The position numbers and the translations under genes are program-made. This document shows, one piece after another, positions 28,252 through 36,897 of a DNA stretch of 64,000 nt. Below the pieces are notes generated by a model. The model did no database searches. It was not told the DNA's origin and saw only the letters and a list, made by a program, of their open reading frames with translations. Source of the stretch: Anaerolineaceae bacterium (lineage in GTDB: Bacteria > Chloroflexota > Anaerolineae > Aggregatilineales > Phototrophicaceae); NCBI GenBank assembly GCA_002702065.1, contig NZXX01000001.1, positions 2,542,001-2,606,000 on the forward strand. The letters are read 5' to 3'. Position 1 is the first letter of the stretch. The number at the start of each line of letters is the position of its first letter.

Positions 28252-30006
28252 TTACCCCCGACTGCTGACCCATTCGACAAAACGCTCGACCGGCCAGGTG
28301 TTGATGACACTGTCTGCCTCCACCCAACCGCGCCGCGCCGTCAACACGCCAAAATGCAGCAGATCCATCTGCTCGGCGCTGTGCGCGTCCGTGTTGATCG
28401 ACAGCAGAACGCCCATGTCGACGGCATGCCGGGCATACTGCGCTTCCAGGTCCAGCCGCATCGGGTTCGCGTTAATTTCCAGCGCCGTGCCATGCTTCAA
28501 CGCGGCCTCAAAAACCACATCCATGTCCAGGTCAGCTGGTTCGCGTTGTTCGATCAACTGCCCGCGTGGATGCCCGATGAGGTCAACATGCGGGTTTTCG
28601 ATGGCATTCAGCAACCGGCGCGTAATCACGCTGCGTTCCTGCGTCAGGCTGAAGTGCAGCGAGGCAATCACAAAATCCAGCTGAGCCAGCACCTCATCGG
28701 GGTAATCCAGCGTGCCATCCGAACGAATATCCATTTCGATGCCATGAAACACGCGAAAATCCGGTCCCATCTCAGCCGCCACCTGCTGCACTTCGGCGTG
28801 CTGCTCCATCAGGCGTTCGACCGTCAGACCATTGGCGATGGTCGAATAATGCGAATGATCAGTGATGACGATGTATTGTCGCCCGCGTGACCGTGCTGCC
28901 TCCGCCATTTCGCGTACGCTCAGCTTGCCATCGCTCCAGGTCGTGTGCATGTGCAGGTCGGCCCGCAGGTCATCGAGCACGATCAGATTGGGCAGCTTAC
29001 CCGCCCTGGCCGCCTCAAATTCCCCGCTGTCTTCGCGCAGTTCCGGCGGGATGTACGGCAGATCAACCGCCGCATAAACCGCTTCTTCGGTCGCGCACAG
29101 CACATACTGCGATTCATCCTCAATCATGTTGCCATCGGCGTCGAGCGGACGCAGCGCATGTTCGTTGAGGCTGTAACCTTTCGCCAGCATGAGTTCACGC
29201 ATCTGAATATTGTGCGCTTGGCTGCCGGTGAAATAATTCAGCGCCGTGCCCCAGCGGGCTTTTTCCAGCACCCGCAGGTCGACCTGCAAGCCGTTGAGCA
29301 GTTCAATCGAGCTTTTGGTCGGGCCATGCCCCAGCACCCGCGCGATATTCGGCAGATTGACAAAGACATCCATGATCGGCGCGGCGTCATCACTGGCGAC
29401 CAGCAAATCCACATCGCCAATCGTCGGCCTGCCCCGGCGGATGCTCCCGGCAATCGCCCCTTCAATCGCCTGTGGCAGCGCCATCAACTGATCGAGAATG
29501 GACTGCGCTGCCGGCAGCGCCACACCAATGGACGTGCGCCCGGTTCGTCGTGAGAGCGCCTCGATTCCGTCGAGGATCTTCTGCTCACTTTTGGCCCCCA
29601 TGCGCGGCAGATCCCGCAGCTTGCCTTCTTCGGCAGCGGTCTTGAGCGCCTCAACCGTGGTGATGTCAAGCTCATCCCAGAACAGCTTGGCTTTTTTGGG
29701 GCCGACCCCATTGATGTGCATGATGTCCACCAATGACGGCGGAATCTCCTGCGCCAGACGGTTGTAGAATTCGAGTTCGCCGGTGTTCAGCATTTCCTCG
29801 ATCTTTTCCGCCAGCGTCTTGCCGATGTTGGGCAGTTCGGTCAGCGTGCCCTCGGCGGCAATCGCCCGCAGATCACGCGGCAGGTCGCGGATCGTCTCGC
29901 TGGCACGCCGGTACGACAGCACCCGATGGATGATGTCCCCCCGGATTTCCAGCATATCCGACACGCGCTCGAAAATATCAGCTATGTCACGGTTGGTCAG
30001 GGCCAA
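28252..30006 (-). CDS. polX: DNA polymerase/3'-5' exonuclease PolX
   Basis: A 584-residue bacterial family X polymerase fused to a PHP domain. The N-terminal part has HhH repeats (ELPNIGKTLAEKI, INGVGPKKAKLF, RMGAKSEQKIL), the polymerase palm has GSIRRGRPTIGDVDLLV with the catalytic Asp pair and VDLRVL, and the PHP domain (from about residue 345) keeps the metal set: ADLHMHTTWSDG, ITDHSHY, HGIEMD, SLHF, GHPRG and NTDAHS. It would serve gap filling and end trimming in base excision repair. It starts with TTG at 30006; a stop just upstream excludes other starts. Confidence 0.94.
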   Translation of the reverse strand: MALTNRDIADIFERVSDMLEIRGDIIHRVLSYRRASETIRDLPRDLRAIAAEGTLTELPNIGKTLAEKIEEMLNTGELEFYNRLAQEIPPSLVDIMHINGVGPKKAKLFWDELDITTVEALKTAAEEGKLRDLPRMGAKSEQKILDGIEALSRRTGRTSIGVALPAAQSILDQLMALPQAIEGAIAGSIRRGRPTIGDVDLLVASDDAAPIMDVFVNLPNIARVLGHGPTKSSIELLNGLQVDLRVLEKARWGTALNYFTGSQAHNIQMRELMLAKGYSLNEHALRPLDADGNMIEDESQYVLCATEEAVYAAVDLPYIPPELREDSGEFEAARAGKLPNLIVLDDLRADLHMHTTWSDGKLSVREMAEAARSRGRQYIVITDHSHYSTIANGLTVERLMEQHAEVQQVAAEMGPDFRVFHGIEMDIRSDGTLDYPDEVLAQLDFVIASLHFSLTQERSVITRRLLNAIENPHVDLIGHPRGQLIEQREPADLDMDVVFEAALKHGTALEINANPMRLDLEAQYARHAVDMGVLLSINTDAHSAEQMDLLHFGVLTARRGWVEADSVINTWPVERFVEWVSSRG

Positions 30007-30028
30007 TGCAGCACCATCCTAACTTCAT

Positions 30029-30376
30029 TCACCAATCAACTTGAGAGAAAACCCACGCAAGAAAACCATACGCATTTGATACAAGAATAATCGGGATAAC
30101 GATCACCGACCATTTCTGCCATTGCCAGAGCGTTATACCCAATTTGCCTACCCCAAACCCAACCAAAGCAAGCACCACAAGGTACACCAGCGGTTGAGGG
30201 CTTAAGAGATTGATAAACCCGATGGGAACGAACACACATAACAAACTGAACATGTCATATACTTGCCCACTCAGGATATTCGCAATACCAAAGCATAGAA
30301 ATGCAGTTGCCGAAACAATCGGGATCAAATATTTTCGTGAACTGTTTGGCACTTGCATTTCGGCTGACATAGGCAT
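30029..30376 (-). CDS. Small multi-helix membrane protein
   Basis: A 115-residue hydrophobic protein with about four membrane segments and a short polar N terminus. No family recognised. Its bases are more AT-rich than the neighbours, which hints at recent arrival. It lies 22 bp upstream of polX on the same strand and diverges from the trp operon; a TATAAT element lies in its upstream region without a clear -35. Confidence 0.65.
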   Translation of the reverse strand: MPMSAEMQVPNSSRKYLIPIVSATAFLCFGIANILSGQVYDMFSLLCVFVPIGFINLLSPQPLVYLVVLALVGFGVGKLGITLWQWQKWSVIVIPIILVSNAYGFLAWVFSQVDW

Positions 30377-30494
30377 TATTTTAGAACATTTGAACTACGA
30401 TATTATACACGATACCAAGCGATCAGAAAAGACGCTGTCATAAGGACTTAAACGTATTCGTACAGCGGAGCAATAATCTATATTTGCCAATTCC

Positions 30495-30523
30495 TTGACA
30501 AGCCCGGCAAATGCCGTTACGAT
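30495..30523 (+). promoter_or_regulatory. Promoter of the trp operon
   Basis: TTGACA (30495-30500), 17 bases, TACGAT (30518-30523). Transcription would start near 30530, just before the T-box element. Confidence 0.65.
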
Positions 30524-30544
30524 TTTTCGCAGTTGAATAATCCA

Positions 30545-30816
30545 GCAAAAACGTTGATCTGGAAGAGTACACATCAAAGCGGGTTTCAGAGAGTCGCCGG
30601 GAGCTGTGAAGGCGGCAGCAGCGCAGATGGGGAATGGGCCAGGGAGTTGTACAGGCGAATAACAGTAGCCTGCACCGGAGCGCGCACCGTTATCACAGCG
30701 CAGGGTATCGGCCTAACAGCCTGTACCTGACAAGAGTGCCTGCTACTTGCAGCAGGAACCAGGGTGGCACCGCGGGAATCCCTTCTCGTCCTTGAACAGG
30801 CGAAGGGATTCTTTTT
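30545..30816 (+). promoter_or_regulatory. T-box riboswitch controlling the trp operon
   Basis: The leader has the hallmark T-box sequence AGGGTGGCACCGCGG at 30761-30775, the Stem I motif GGAAGAGTA and an AG-bulge region CAGAGAGTCGCC. A UGG triplet at 30635-30637 inside GGAATGGGCC is the likely specifier, matching tRNA-Trp. Uncharged tRNA-Trp would stabilise the antiterminator formed by the T-box and let transcription continue into trpE; charged tRNA would leave the following terminator to form. The specifier was picked by eye; another TGG lies at 30628. Confidence 0.9.
30776..30816 (+). terminator. T-box terminator hairpin
   Basis: GAATCCCTTC (30776-30785) pairs perfectly with GAAGGGATTC (30802-30811), then TTTTT. 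The hairpin overlaps the end of the T-box, so terminator and antiterminator are mutually exclusive. It lies about 30 bases before trpE. Confidence 0.88.
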
Positions 30817-30845
30817 ATTCGGTGAGTTGTCGAGGGATTTTGAAG

Positions 30846-32366
30846 ATGGCTTTTTCACCCGCAGTTCCGCGCACCCGGGCCGACGTTCAGCCGAGCCGCG
30901 AGGAAGTCTACCAGTTGTTTGGTCAGGGCGACCTCGTGCCGGTTTACCGCACCTTACTGGCCGATCTGGAAACACCGGTTTCCGTCTACATGAAACTGGC
31001 CCAGGCAGGCAACATTTCATTTCTGCTCGAAAGTGTCGAGGGTGGCGAACAGGTCGGGCGCTACTCCTTCCTCGGCGTCAACCCCAAGGGTCTCATCACC
31101 ATCAAAGGTGAACAGGTCATCCGCACCCATCATGGCAAAACCACCACGCGCGAGCTGCGCCCCGGTGAAAACCCGCTGCTGGCGATCAAACAGGAATTCA
31201 GCCGCGTTAAACCGGTCAAGATCGAAGGCCTGCCCCGTTTTGTCGGCGGCGCCGTCGGCTTCATGGGCTACGACATCGTGCGTTATTTCGAACGCCTGCC
31301 GGATACCGCCGAGAAGCAGCTCGACGTACCCGATGCCGCCTTCCTGCTGCCGGACACATTGGTCATTTTCGACCACGCCAAGCATCAGTTGATTCTGCTG
31401 GCGAATGCGCACAACACCGGCGACCCCGACGAAGCCTATGATGAAGCCGTCCAGCGCATCGACGAACTGGCCGCCGCCCTGCGCAAACCTCTGCCCCAAC
31501 CCGCCAAAGCGGGTGAGCCAAGCGGCTCTGAGATGGTTTCCAATGTGAGTAAGGAAAAATTCGAGGATAACGTCCGCGCCGCCAAGGAATATATCGCCGC
31601 CGGCGATGCCTTCCAGATCGTGCTGTCGCAGCGTTTCAGCCGCAAGACCACAGCCGAACCCTTCAGCATTTACCGCGCGCTGCGGGCGCTCAACCCCTCG
31701 CCCTACATGTTCTTCCTGCGTTTTGGCGATGAATACACGCTGATGGGTGCCTCGCCGGAAATGATGGTGCGGCTGGAAGATGGCACCGCCATGGTGCGGC
31801 CCATCGCTGGCACCAAACCACGTGGCAAAACTGCGGAAGAAGATGCCAAGTACGAGCATGAACTCATCAACGACCCCAAGGAACGCGCCGAGCATGTCAT
31901 GCTGGTTGATCTGGGCCGCAATGACCTGGGGCGGGTGTGCACCTATGGCACGGTCAAGGTGCCGGACATGATGTACATCGAACGCTATTCGCATGTGATG
32001 CATATCGTCAGCCAGGTCGAGGGCCAGTTGAACGCCGACATGGATGCGTTTGATCTTTTGGCGGCCACTTTCCCCGCCGGTACGCTCAGCGGTGCACCCA
32101 AAGTCCGGGCCATGGAGATCATTGAGGAGCTGGAAGGCACGCGCAGGGGGCCATACGGCGGCGCGGTCGGCTACTTCAGCTTCGACGGATCTATGGATAC
32201 CTGCATTACGATACGGGCGCTGCTCATGCAGGGCGATACGATATACTTGCAGGCTGGGGCTGGCATTGTCGCAGACAGCGACCCGGCCACCGAACATCAG
32301 GAAACCATCAACAAAGCACGAGCAGTCGCCGTTGCCATCCAGCAAGCAGAAGAAGGACTCATGTAA
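30846..32366 (+). CDS. trpE: Anthranilate synthase component I
   Basis: A 506-residue chorismate-using enzyme that, with TrpG, makes anthranilate. It has the N-terminal Trp-site region (LLESVEGGEQVGRYSFLG), AGDAFQIVLSQRF, PIAGTKPRGKT, ELINDPKERAEHVMLVDLGRNDLGRV, PAGTLSGAPKVRAMEII and GGAVGYFSFDGSMDTCITIR. The ATG at 30846 gives the standard start; an ORF back to 30747 would be within the T-box. Its stop codon abuts the next ATG at 32367. Confidence 0.97.
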   Translation: MAFSPAVPRTRADVQPSREEVYQLFGQGDLVPVYRTLLADLETPVSVYMKLAQAGNISFLLESVEGGEQVGRYSFLGVNPKGLITIKGEQVIRTHHGKTTTRELRPGENPLLAIKQEFSRVKPVKIEGLPRFVGGAVGFMGYDIVRYFERLPDTAEKQLDVPDAAFLLPDTLVIFDHAKHQLILLANAHNTGDPDEAYDEAVQRIDELAAALRKPLPQPAKAGEPSGSEMVSNVSKEKFEDNVRAAKEYIAAGDAFQIVLSQRFSRKTTAEPFSIYRALRALNPSPYMFFLRFGDEYTLMGASPEMMVRLEDGTAMVRPIAGTKPRGKTAEEDAKYEHELINDPKERAEHVMLVDLGRNDLGRVCTYGTVKVPDMMYIERYSHVMHIVSQVEGQLNADMDAFDLLAATFPAGTLSGAPKVRAMEIIEELEGTRRGPYGGAVGYFSFDGSMDTCITIRALLMQGDTIYLQAGAGIVADSDPATEHQETINKARAVAVAIQQAEEGLM

Positions 32367-33026
32367 ATGACGGTTAATCGGGTAATTTTGATCCGCCCCG
32401 GCGAAACCGAGTGGAATCGGCAGGGCCGCTGGCAGGGTTGGGTAGCCAATCCGCTGAGCGACTATGGCCGGGCACAGGCCAAATCACTGGCCCGCTACAT
32501 CCGTAATATCGGCCTCAGTGCGTTGTATGCCAGCGACACCCGCCGCGCAGTCGAAACCGCTGAAATTCTGGCGGAGACACTCGGCTTCACGCCGATTTAT
32601 GACCAGCGCTGGCGCGAGCGCGATATCGGCGCGTGGCAGGGCATGACCCTTGAAGAAATCCGCAGCTGGAACGTGGAAGAATACAAGCAGCTTCAGGCAG
32701 ATATCGAGAATTACCGGGTGCCAGAGGGTGAATCCCGCGCCGATGTCCGCCAGCGCGTGAACGAAGCATTTAATGAAATACTGGCAGCCGACAAGGGAAG
32801 CACCGTCGGCATCCTGACGCACACCACATCGACCCACATGCTGCTGCACTCGCTGGTCCCGGATTACAACATCTACAGCGGGGTGCTCGGCAATACGGCT
32901 GTGACCACAATCCACCGAGAAGACGATCAATGGAAGCTGGTCGCCCTGAATGACGTTTCGCATCTGGAAGGTTTGAGAAGCCGCTACGTGCAGGAACTGG
33001 AGCAAAACAATGATTCTGGTAATTGA
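32367..33026 (+). CDS. Histidine-phosphatase-like protein lacking the catalytic His
   Basis: A 219-residue phosphoglycerate-mutase superfamily protein. The N-terminal motif, normally RHGET, reads RPGETEWN (residues 10-17): codon CCC gives Pro11 where the phospho-accepting His should be. Other features remain, including NPLSDYGRAQAKSLARYI, SDTRRAVETAEIL, RERDIGAWQG and the second His region ILTHTTSTH (His152). So the fold and probably the anion pocket persist without the nucleophile. It sits between trpE and trpG, overlapping trpG by 17 bases; a binding or regulatory role is possible. Confidence 0.9.
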   Translation: MTVNRVILIRPGETEWNRQGRWQGWVANPLSDYGRAQAKSLARYIRNIGLSALYASDTRRAVETAEILAETLGFTPIYDQRWRERDIGAWQGMTLEEIRSWNVEEYKQLQADIENYRVPEGESRADVRQRVNEAFNEILAADKGSTVGILTHTTSTHMLLHSLVPDYNIYSGVLGNTAVTTIHREDDQWKLVALNDVSHLEGLRSRYVQELEQNNDSGN

Positions 33027-33597
33027 TAATTACGACAGCTTTACCTACAACCTCGTCCAGCAGCTTGGCGAGATGGGCACACAGATCGAGGTTTACCGCA
33101 ACGATCAGATCACTGTCGACCAGATTCGGCAGATCAACCCGGACCAGATTCTGATTTCGCCAGGGCCGGGCACACCGGATGATGGCGGCATCTCACTGGA
33201 TGTGATTCGCGAGTTAGGCGCTACCACCCCGATTCTCGGCGTGTGCCTCGGCAACCAGTGTATCGGACAGGCCTATGGCGGGCTGGTCGTGCGGGCAGGG
33301 CGTCTGATGCACGGCAAAACCAGCATGATCTACCATAAGGAAGACAAACTGTTTACCGGCATCCCCTCCCCCTTCGAGGCAACCCGCTATCACAGCCTGA
33401 TTGTGGAAGAAGATTCACTGCCGGATGTACTGGCCGTGACCGCCTTCACCGATCAGGGTGAAATTATGGGCCTGCGCCATAAGGAGCACCCGGTATTTGG
33501 CGTCCAGTTCCATCCGGAGAGCATCCTGACACCCTATGGGCCGCGCATTCTGAAAAATTTCCTGGAGATCCAGCAGCCAGTCGTGCTCACCCGGTAG
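33010..33597 (+). CDS. trpG: Anthranilate synthase glutamine amidotransferase
   Basis: A 195-residue class I amidotransferase delivering ammonia to TrpE. Present are DNYDSFTYNLVQ, ISPGPGTPDD, the nucleophile Cys in GVCLGNQ, RYHSLIVE, and the His-Glu pair in FHPES. The residue after GVCLG is Asn, where the family nearly always has His; the Cys-His-Glu triad itself is intact. It could also serve p-aminobenzoate synthesis. Confidence 0.96.
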   Translation: MILVIDNYDSFTYNLVQQLGEMGTQIEVYRNDQITVDQIRQINPDQILISPGPGTPDDGGISLDVIRELGATTPILGVCLGNQCIGQAYGGLVVRAGRLMHGKTSMIYHKEDKLFTGIPSPFEATRYHSLIVEEDSLPDVLAVTAFTDQGEIMGLRHKEHPVFGVQFHPESILTPYGPRILKNFLEIQQPVVLTR

Positions 33598-33627
33598 CTC
33601 AATGCCGGTGGCACCACAGAAAGGTAT

Positions 33628-34665
33628 ATGACGATGGATATTCAAAAAGCGATTGACGTACTCAGCCGCTTTGGTCACCTGCAAGCCGAAGAAGCCGAAA
33701 CCGTGATGAACCAGATCATGCGCGGCGAAGCCACCGAAGCCCAGATCGGGGCTTACCTGATGGCGCTGCGGATGAAAGGCGAAACCCAGGACGAAATCGT
33801 CGGCAGCGCACGGGCCATGCGGGCCAACGCAACCAAAGTGCCAATCAACGTTGACGGTGCCAATCTGCTGGATACATGCGGCACCGGGGGCGACAAATCC
33901 GGCACGTTCAATATCAGCACCACAGTGGCGTTTGTCGCTGCCGGGGCGGGCATGAAGGTCGCCAAACATGGCAACCGCGCCGCCAGCAGCAAATGTGGCA
34001 GCGCCGATGTCCTCGGTGAACTAGGCGTGAACCTGGACCTGACACCGGAGCAGGTCGGCAAATGTGTCGAGGAAGTCGGCATCGGATTTCTGTACGCCAT
34101 CAAGCTGCACCCGGCCATGAAACACGCGATTGGTCCGCGCCGTCAGATGGGCGTGCGCACCATCTTCAATATTCTGGGGCCGCTGACCAACCCGGCGGGC
34201 GCGCAGCGACAATTGATGGGCGTGTTTGTCGGCGACCTGACCGATATGCTGGCGCACGTGCTGGGCGAACTCGGTGCCAAGTCGGCCATCATTGTCAGCG
34301 GCTATGGCGGCATGGATGAACTGACCACCACCGGGCCGAACCGCGTCAGCCATTACGAAAATGGCTCGGTCGAAACGTATGATCTCAACCCGGTAGAACT
34401 GGGATTTGAAGGCGCTCACATTTCCGACCTGTTGGGCGATGATGCCCCCACCAATGCCCGCATCCTGCAAGGTATCCTCCAGGGCACACTCGATGGACCA
34501 AAGCGCGACGTGGTCCTGCTCAACGCGGCAGCGGCTTTGCAGGCAGCCGGCAAAGCAAGCAGCGTGAAGGATGGCATCGACATGGCCAAGGAGTCGATCG
34601 GCAGCGGTGCCGCCTATAAAAAAGTAGAAGAACTGGTCGATTTCAGCCGCAGCATGGTCCAGTAA
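33628..34665 (+). CDS. trpD: Anthranilate phosphoribosyltransferase
   Basis: A 345-residue enzyme joining anthranilate and PRPP. It has the helical N-domain (AEETVMNQIMRGEATEAQIG), DTCGTGGDKSGTFNIST (PRPP loop), KHGNRAASSKCGSADVLE-like sequence, PLTNPAG and the GMDELTTTGPN region. A second in-frame ATG lies two codons in. It follows trpG by 30 bp. Confidence 0.97.
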   Translation: MTMDIQKAIDVLSRFGHLQAEEAETVMNQIMRGEATEAQIGAYLMALRMKGETQDEIVGSARAMRANATKVPINVDGANLLDTCGTGGDKSGTFNISTTVAFVAAGAGMKVAKHGNRAASSKCGSADVLGELGVNLDLTPEQVGKCVEEVGIGFLYAIKLHPAMKHAIGPRRQMGVRTIFNILGPLTNPAGAQRQLMGVFVGDLTDMLAHVLGELGAKSAIIVSGYGGMDELTTTGPNRVSHYENGSVETYDLNPVELGFEGAHISDLLGDDAPTNARILQGILQGTLDGPKRDVVLLNAAAALQAAGKASSVKDGIDMAKESIGSGAAYKKVEELVDFSRSMVQ

Positions 34666-34676
34666 AAAGGTCCGTC

Positions 34677-35495
34677 ATGCAAAAAACATTTGTCAAAACA
34701 GATACGGTACTGGACAAAATCCTGGCGCACAAAGTCGAGGAAGTAGCCGCGCAGGAGGCCAAAATCCCGCTGTGTGATGTCATCAGCCGGGCCGCCGATG
34801 CCAGCCCGCCGCGCGATTTCGCAGCGGCCCTGCGGCGCGATACGGTGGCGCTCATCGCGGAGGTGAAAAAAGCGTCACCATCCAAAGGGGTATTGATCGA
34901 GGATTTTGACCCGGTTCGCATCGGAACGGCCTATGCCGCCAATGGCGCAGCAGCCATTTCCGTACTCACTGACGAACAGTTTTTTCAGGGCAGCCTGAGC
35001 TATATGCAGGCCGTACGGGCGGCAGTCGATGTACCGGTGCTGCGCAAGGAATTTGTCATCGACCCGTATCAGGTCTATGAAGCACGTGCCGCCGCAGCGG
35101 ATGCCGTGCTGCTCATCGTGGCGGCGCTGGCCGATGCACAGCTTGCCGACCTGCACCGTCTGATCCTCGAATTGGGCATGACGCCGCTGGTCGAAGTTCA
35201 TAATGAAGATGAGATGGCGCGTGCGCTCGACCTGGGCGCGTCGGTCATCGGCATCAATAACCGTGACCTGAAAACCTTCCATGTTGACCTGGGTGTGACG
35301 GAACGGTTGGCAAAGCGGGTGCCTGCACAGGTGACCCTGGTCGCCGAAAGCGGCATCATGAACGCGCAGGACGTCTATCAGTTGGGGCAGCTTGGCGCCC
35401 ATGCCGTGCTGGTCGGCGAGTCGCTCGTCAAATCTGGTGACATCGCCAGCAGCGTTCGGGCCTACAGCAGCCAGCAGCGGGAGCCGCTGACATGA
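34677..35495 (+). CDS. trpC: Indole-3-glycerol phosphate synthase
   Basis: A 272-residue TIM barrel. IAEVKKASPSKGVL, AAAISVLTDEQFFQGSLSYM, VLRKEFVIDPYQVYEA, GINNRDLKTFHVDL and VAESGIM are all canonical and include the catalytic Lys and Glu residues. Its last 4 bases overlap the next gene (ATGA). Confidence 0.97.
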   Translation: MQKTFVKTDTVLDKILAHKVEEVAAQEAKIPLCDVISRAADASPPRDFAAALRRDTVALIAEVKKASPSKGVLIEDFDPVRIGTAYAANGAAAISVLTDEQFFQGSLSYMQAVRAAVDVPVLRKEFVIDPYQVYEARAAAADAVLLIVAALADAQLADLHRLILELGMTPLVEVHNEDEMARALDLGASVIGINNRDLKTFHVDLGVTERLAKRVPAQVTLVAESGIMNAQDVYQLGQLGAHAVLVGESLVKSGDIASSVRAYSSQQREPLT

Positions 35496-36193
35496 CGGCG
35501 TTTCAATACGACGCGGCGATCATCGACGCCTTTCCCGACGTTACCGGTGGCATCATCCTGGCACGCGGGATGCAAAATGGGCCGTCGCCGGACACGCTGC
35601 AAGCGGCCTTCGTCGCCGAGCAGCAGGCTGTGCTCACCCGCATTGGCGAGACACCTCTCAGCGAGATTCCGGCAATCGCGGCATGGCGGCGCACATTCTC
35701 GAAGTTTGGTGTTAAGCCCACCCAGTATCGCAGCGCCTGCGAAGCGCTTTTGCGGCGGCTGACCAAAAAGGGCGACATCCCCAGCATCAACACGCTGGTG
35801 GACATCGGCAATCTGGTCAGCATCCGCTATGCGCTGCCGGTTGCGGTTGTGGACACACGTGCCATACAGGGTGCGATTACGGTTCATTTTGCCGATGGCT
35901 CCGAGCCATTCACCGAACTGGACTCTGAGGAGCCTGTTCACCCAGAACCGGGCGAGGTGGTATTCACAGACGAGAATAAAACCGTCGTCGCCCGCCGCTG
36001 GTGCTGGCGACAGAGCGCCGAAAGCGCGGCCCGCGAAGACACGACCGACGCTCTCATTACCTTCGAAGCTCAACACGAAACCGGGCGTACCGATGTCGAA
36101 CAGGCTGGGGAAGATTTGCTGGCCCTGCTGCGCGAGTACGCTGGTGGGGACTATTCAATGGCGATTCTCAGCCGCGAAAAGCCTGCCGTATAA
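35492..36193 (+). CDS. Stand-alone B3/B4 (PheT-like) domain protein
   Basis: A 233-residue protein with the B3/B4 fold also found in the beta subunit of phenylalanyl-tRNA synthetase, where it edits mischarged Tyr-tRNA-Phe. Diagnostic parts are IAAWRRTFSKFGVKPTQYRSACEALLRRL, INTLVDIGNLVSIRYALPVAVVD and the later GEVVFTDENKTVVARRWCWRQS. Free-standing copies are common but poorly understood. It overlaps trpC (ATGA) and precedes trpF by 40 bp. A role in proofreading aromatic aminoacyl-tRNA or sensing is speculation. Confidence 0.88.
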   Translation: MTAFQYDAAIIDAFPDVTGGIILARGMQNGPSPDTLQAAFVAEQQAVLTRIGETPLSEIPAIAAWRRTFSKFGVKPTQYRSACEALLRRLTKKGDIPSINTLVDIGNLVSIRYALPVAVVDTRAIQGAITVHFADGSEPFTELDSEEPVHPEPGEVVFTDENKTVVARRWCWRQSAESAAREDTTDALITFEAQHETGRTDVEQAGEDLLALLREYAGGDYSMAILSREKPAV

Positions 36194-36233
36194 TGAAAGC
36201 ACTCACCAGATTGTACCGACAAAGAGAGGTGCG

Positions 36234-36896
36234 ATGACGAAGGTTAAAATCTGCGGCATCACAAGGCTGGATGATGCGCTGGCGGCAGCAAAAACAGGCG
36301 CCGATATGCTGGGTCTGAATTTCTATAAACAAAGCCCGCGCTACGTCACACCGGCGGATGCGACTGCCCTCTGCGATGCGCTGCGCCAGGAACTCGGCGA
36401 CGATTGTCCCGTACTGGTGGGCGTCTTTGTCAACGAACTGGTCAGCCGAATCTCGGCGATCACGGCGCAGGTCGGGTTGAATTTCGCGCAGCTCAGCGGC
36501 GATGAATCAGACGCCATGCTGGCTGAACTACACGGCATTGGCTTCAAGGCGATCCGCCCGATGAACCTGCAAATGGCACTGGACGATGTGCAGTACTTCA
36601 GCAAAATGATGCCAGCCAACGAGCAAGCACCGTCGCTGCTGCTGGATGCCTATCATCCGAAACTCTACGGCGGCACCGGTGACGAAGCCAGTGTCGAAGT
36701 CGCCTTGGCGGTTAAGGAACGGGTTCCGCGATTGATGCTGGCCGGGGGCTTGAACCCGGACAACATCGCAGAACGAGTCGCGGCGGTGCTGCCCTGGGGT
36801 GTCGATGTCGCCAGCGGCGTTGAATTACCAGATCAGCCCGGAATCAAGGATGCAGGCAAGATGCAGGCATTCGTCGCGGCGGCCAAAGGAGCCTGA
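36234..36896 (+). CDS. trpF: Phosphoribosylanthranilate isomerase
   Basis: A 220-residue TIM barrel. KICGITRLDDALAAAKTGAD carries the catalytic Cys, followed by GLNFYKQSPRYV, GVFVNE, LLDAYHPKLYGGTGD (usual LLDA..GGTG) and LAGGLNPDNI, with GVDVASGVE. The ATG at 36234 has GAGAGG upstream; the open frame continues to 35829 but overlaps the previous gene. Confidence 0.95.
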   Translation: MTKVKICGITRLDDALAAAKTGADMLGLNFYKQSPRYVTPADATALCDALRQELGDDCPVLVGVFVNELVSRISAITAQVGLNFAQLSGDESDAMLAELHGIGFKAIRPMNLQMALDDVQYFSKMMPANEQAPSLLLDAYHPKLYGGTGDEASVEVALAVKERVPRLMLAGGLNPDNIAERVAAVLPWGVDVASGVELPDQPGIKDAGKMQAFVAAAKGA

Positions 36897-36897
36897 A

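Noticed and set aside
31017..32345. Long minus-strand open frame opposite trpE
   Set aside because: Antisense shadow of trpE, with composition set by the trpE codons.
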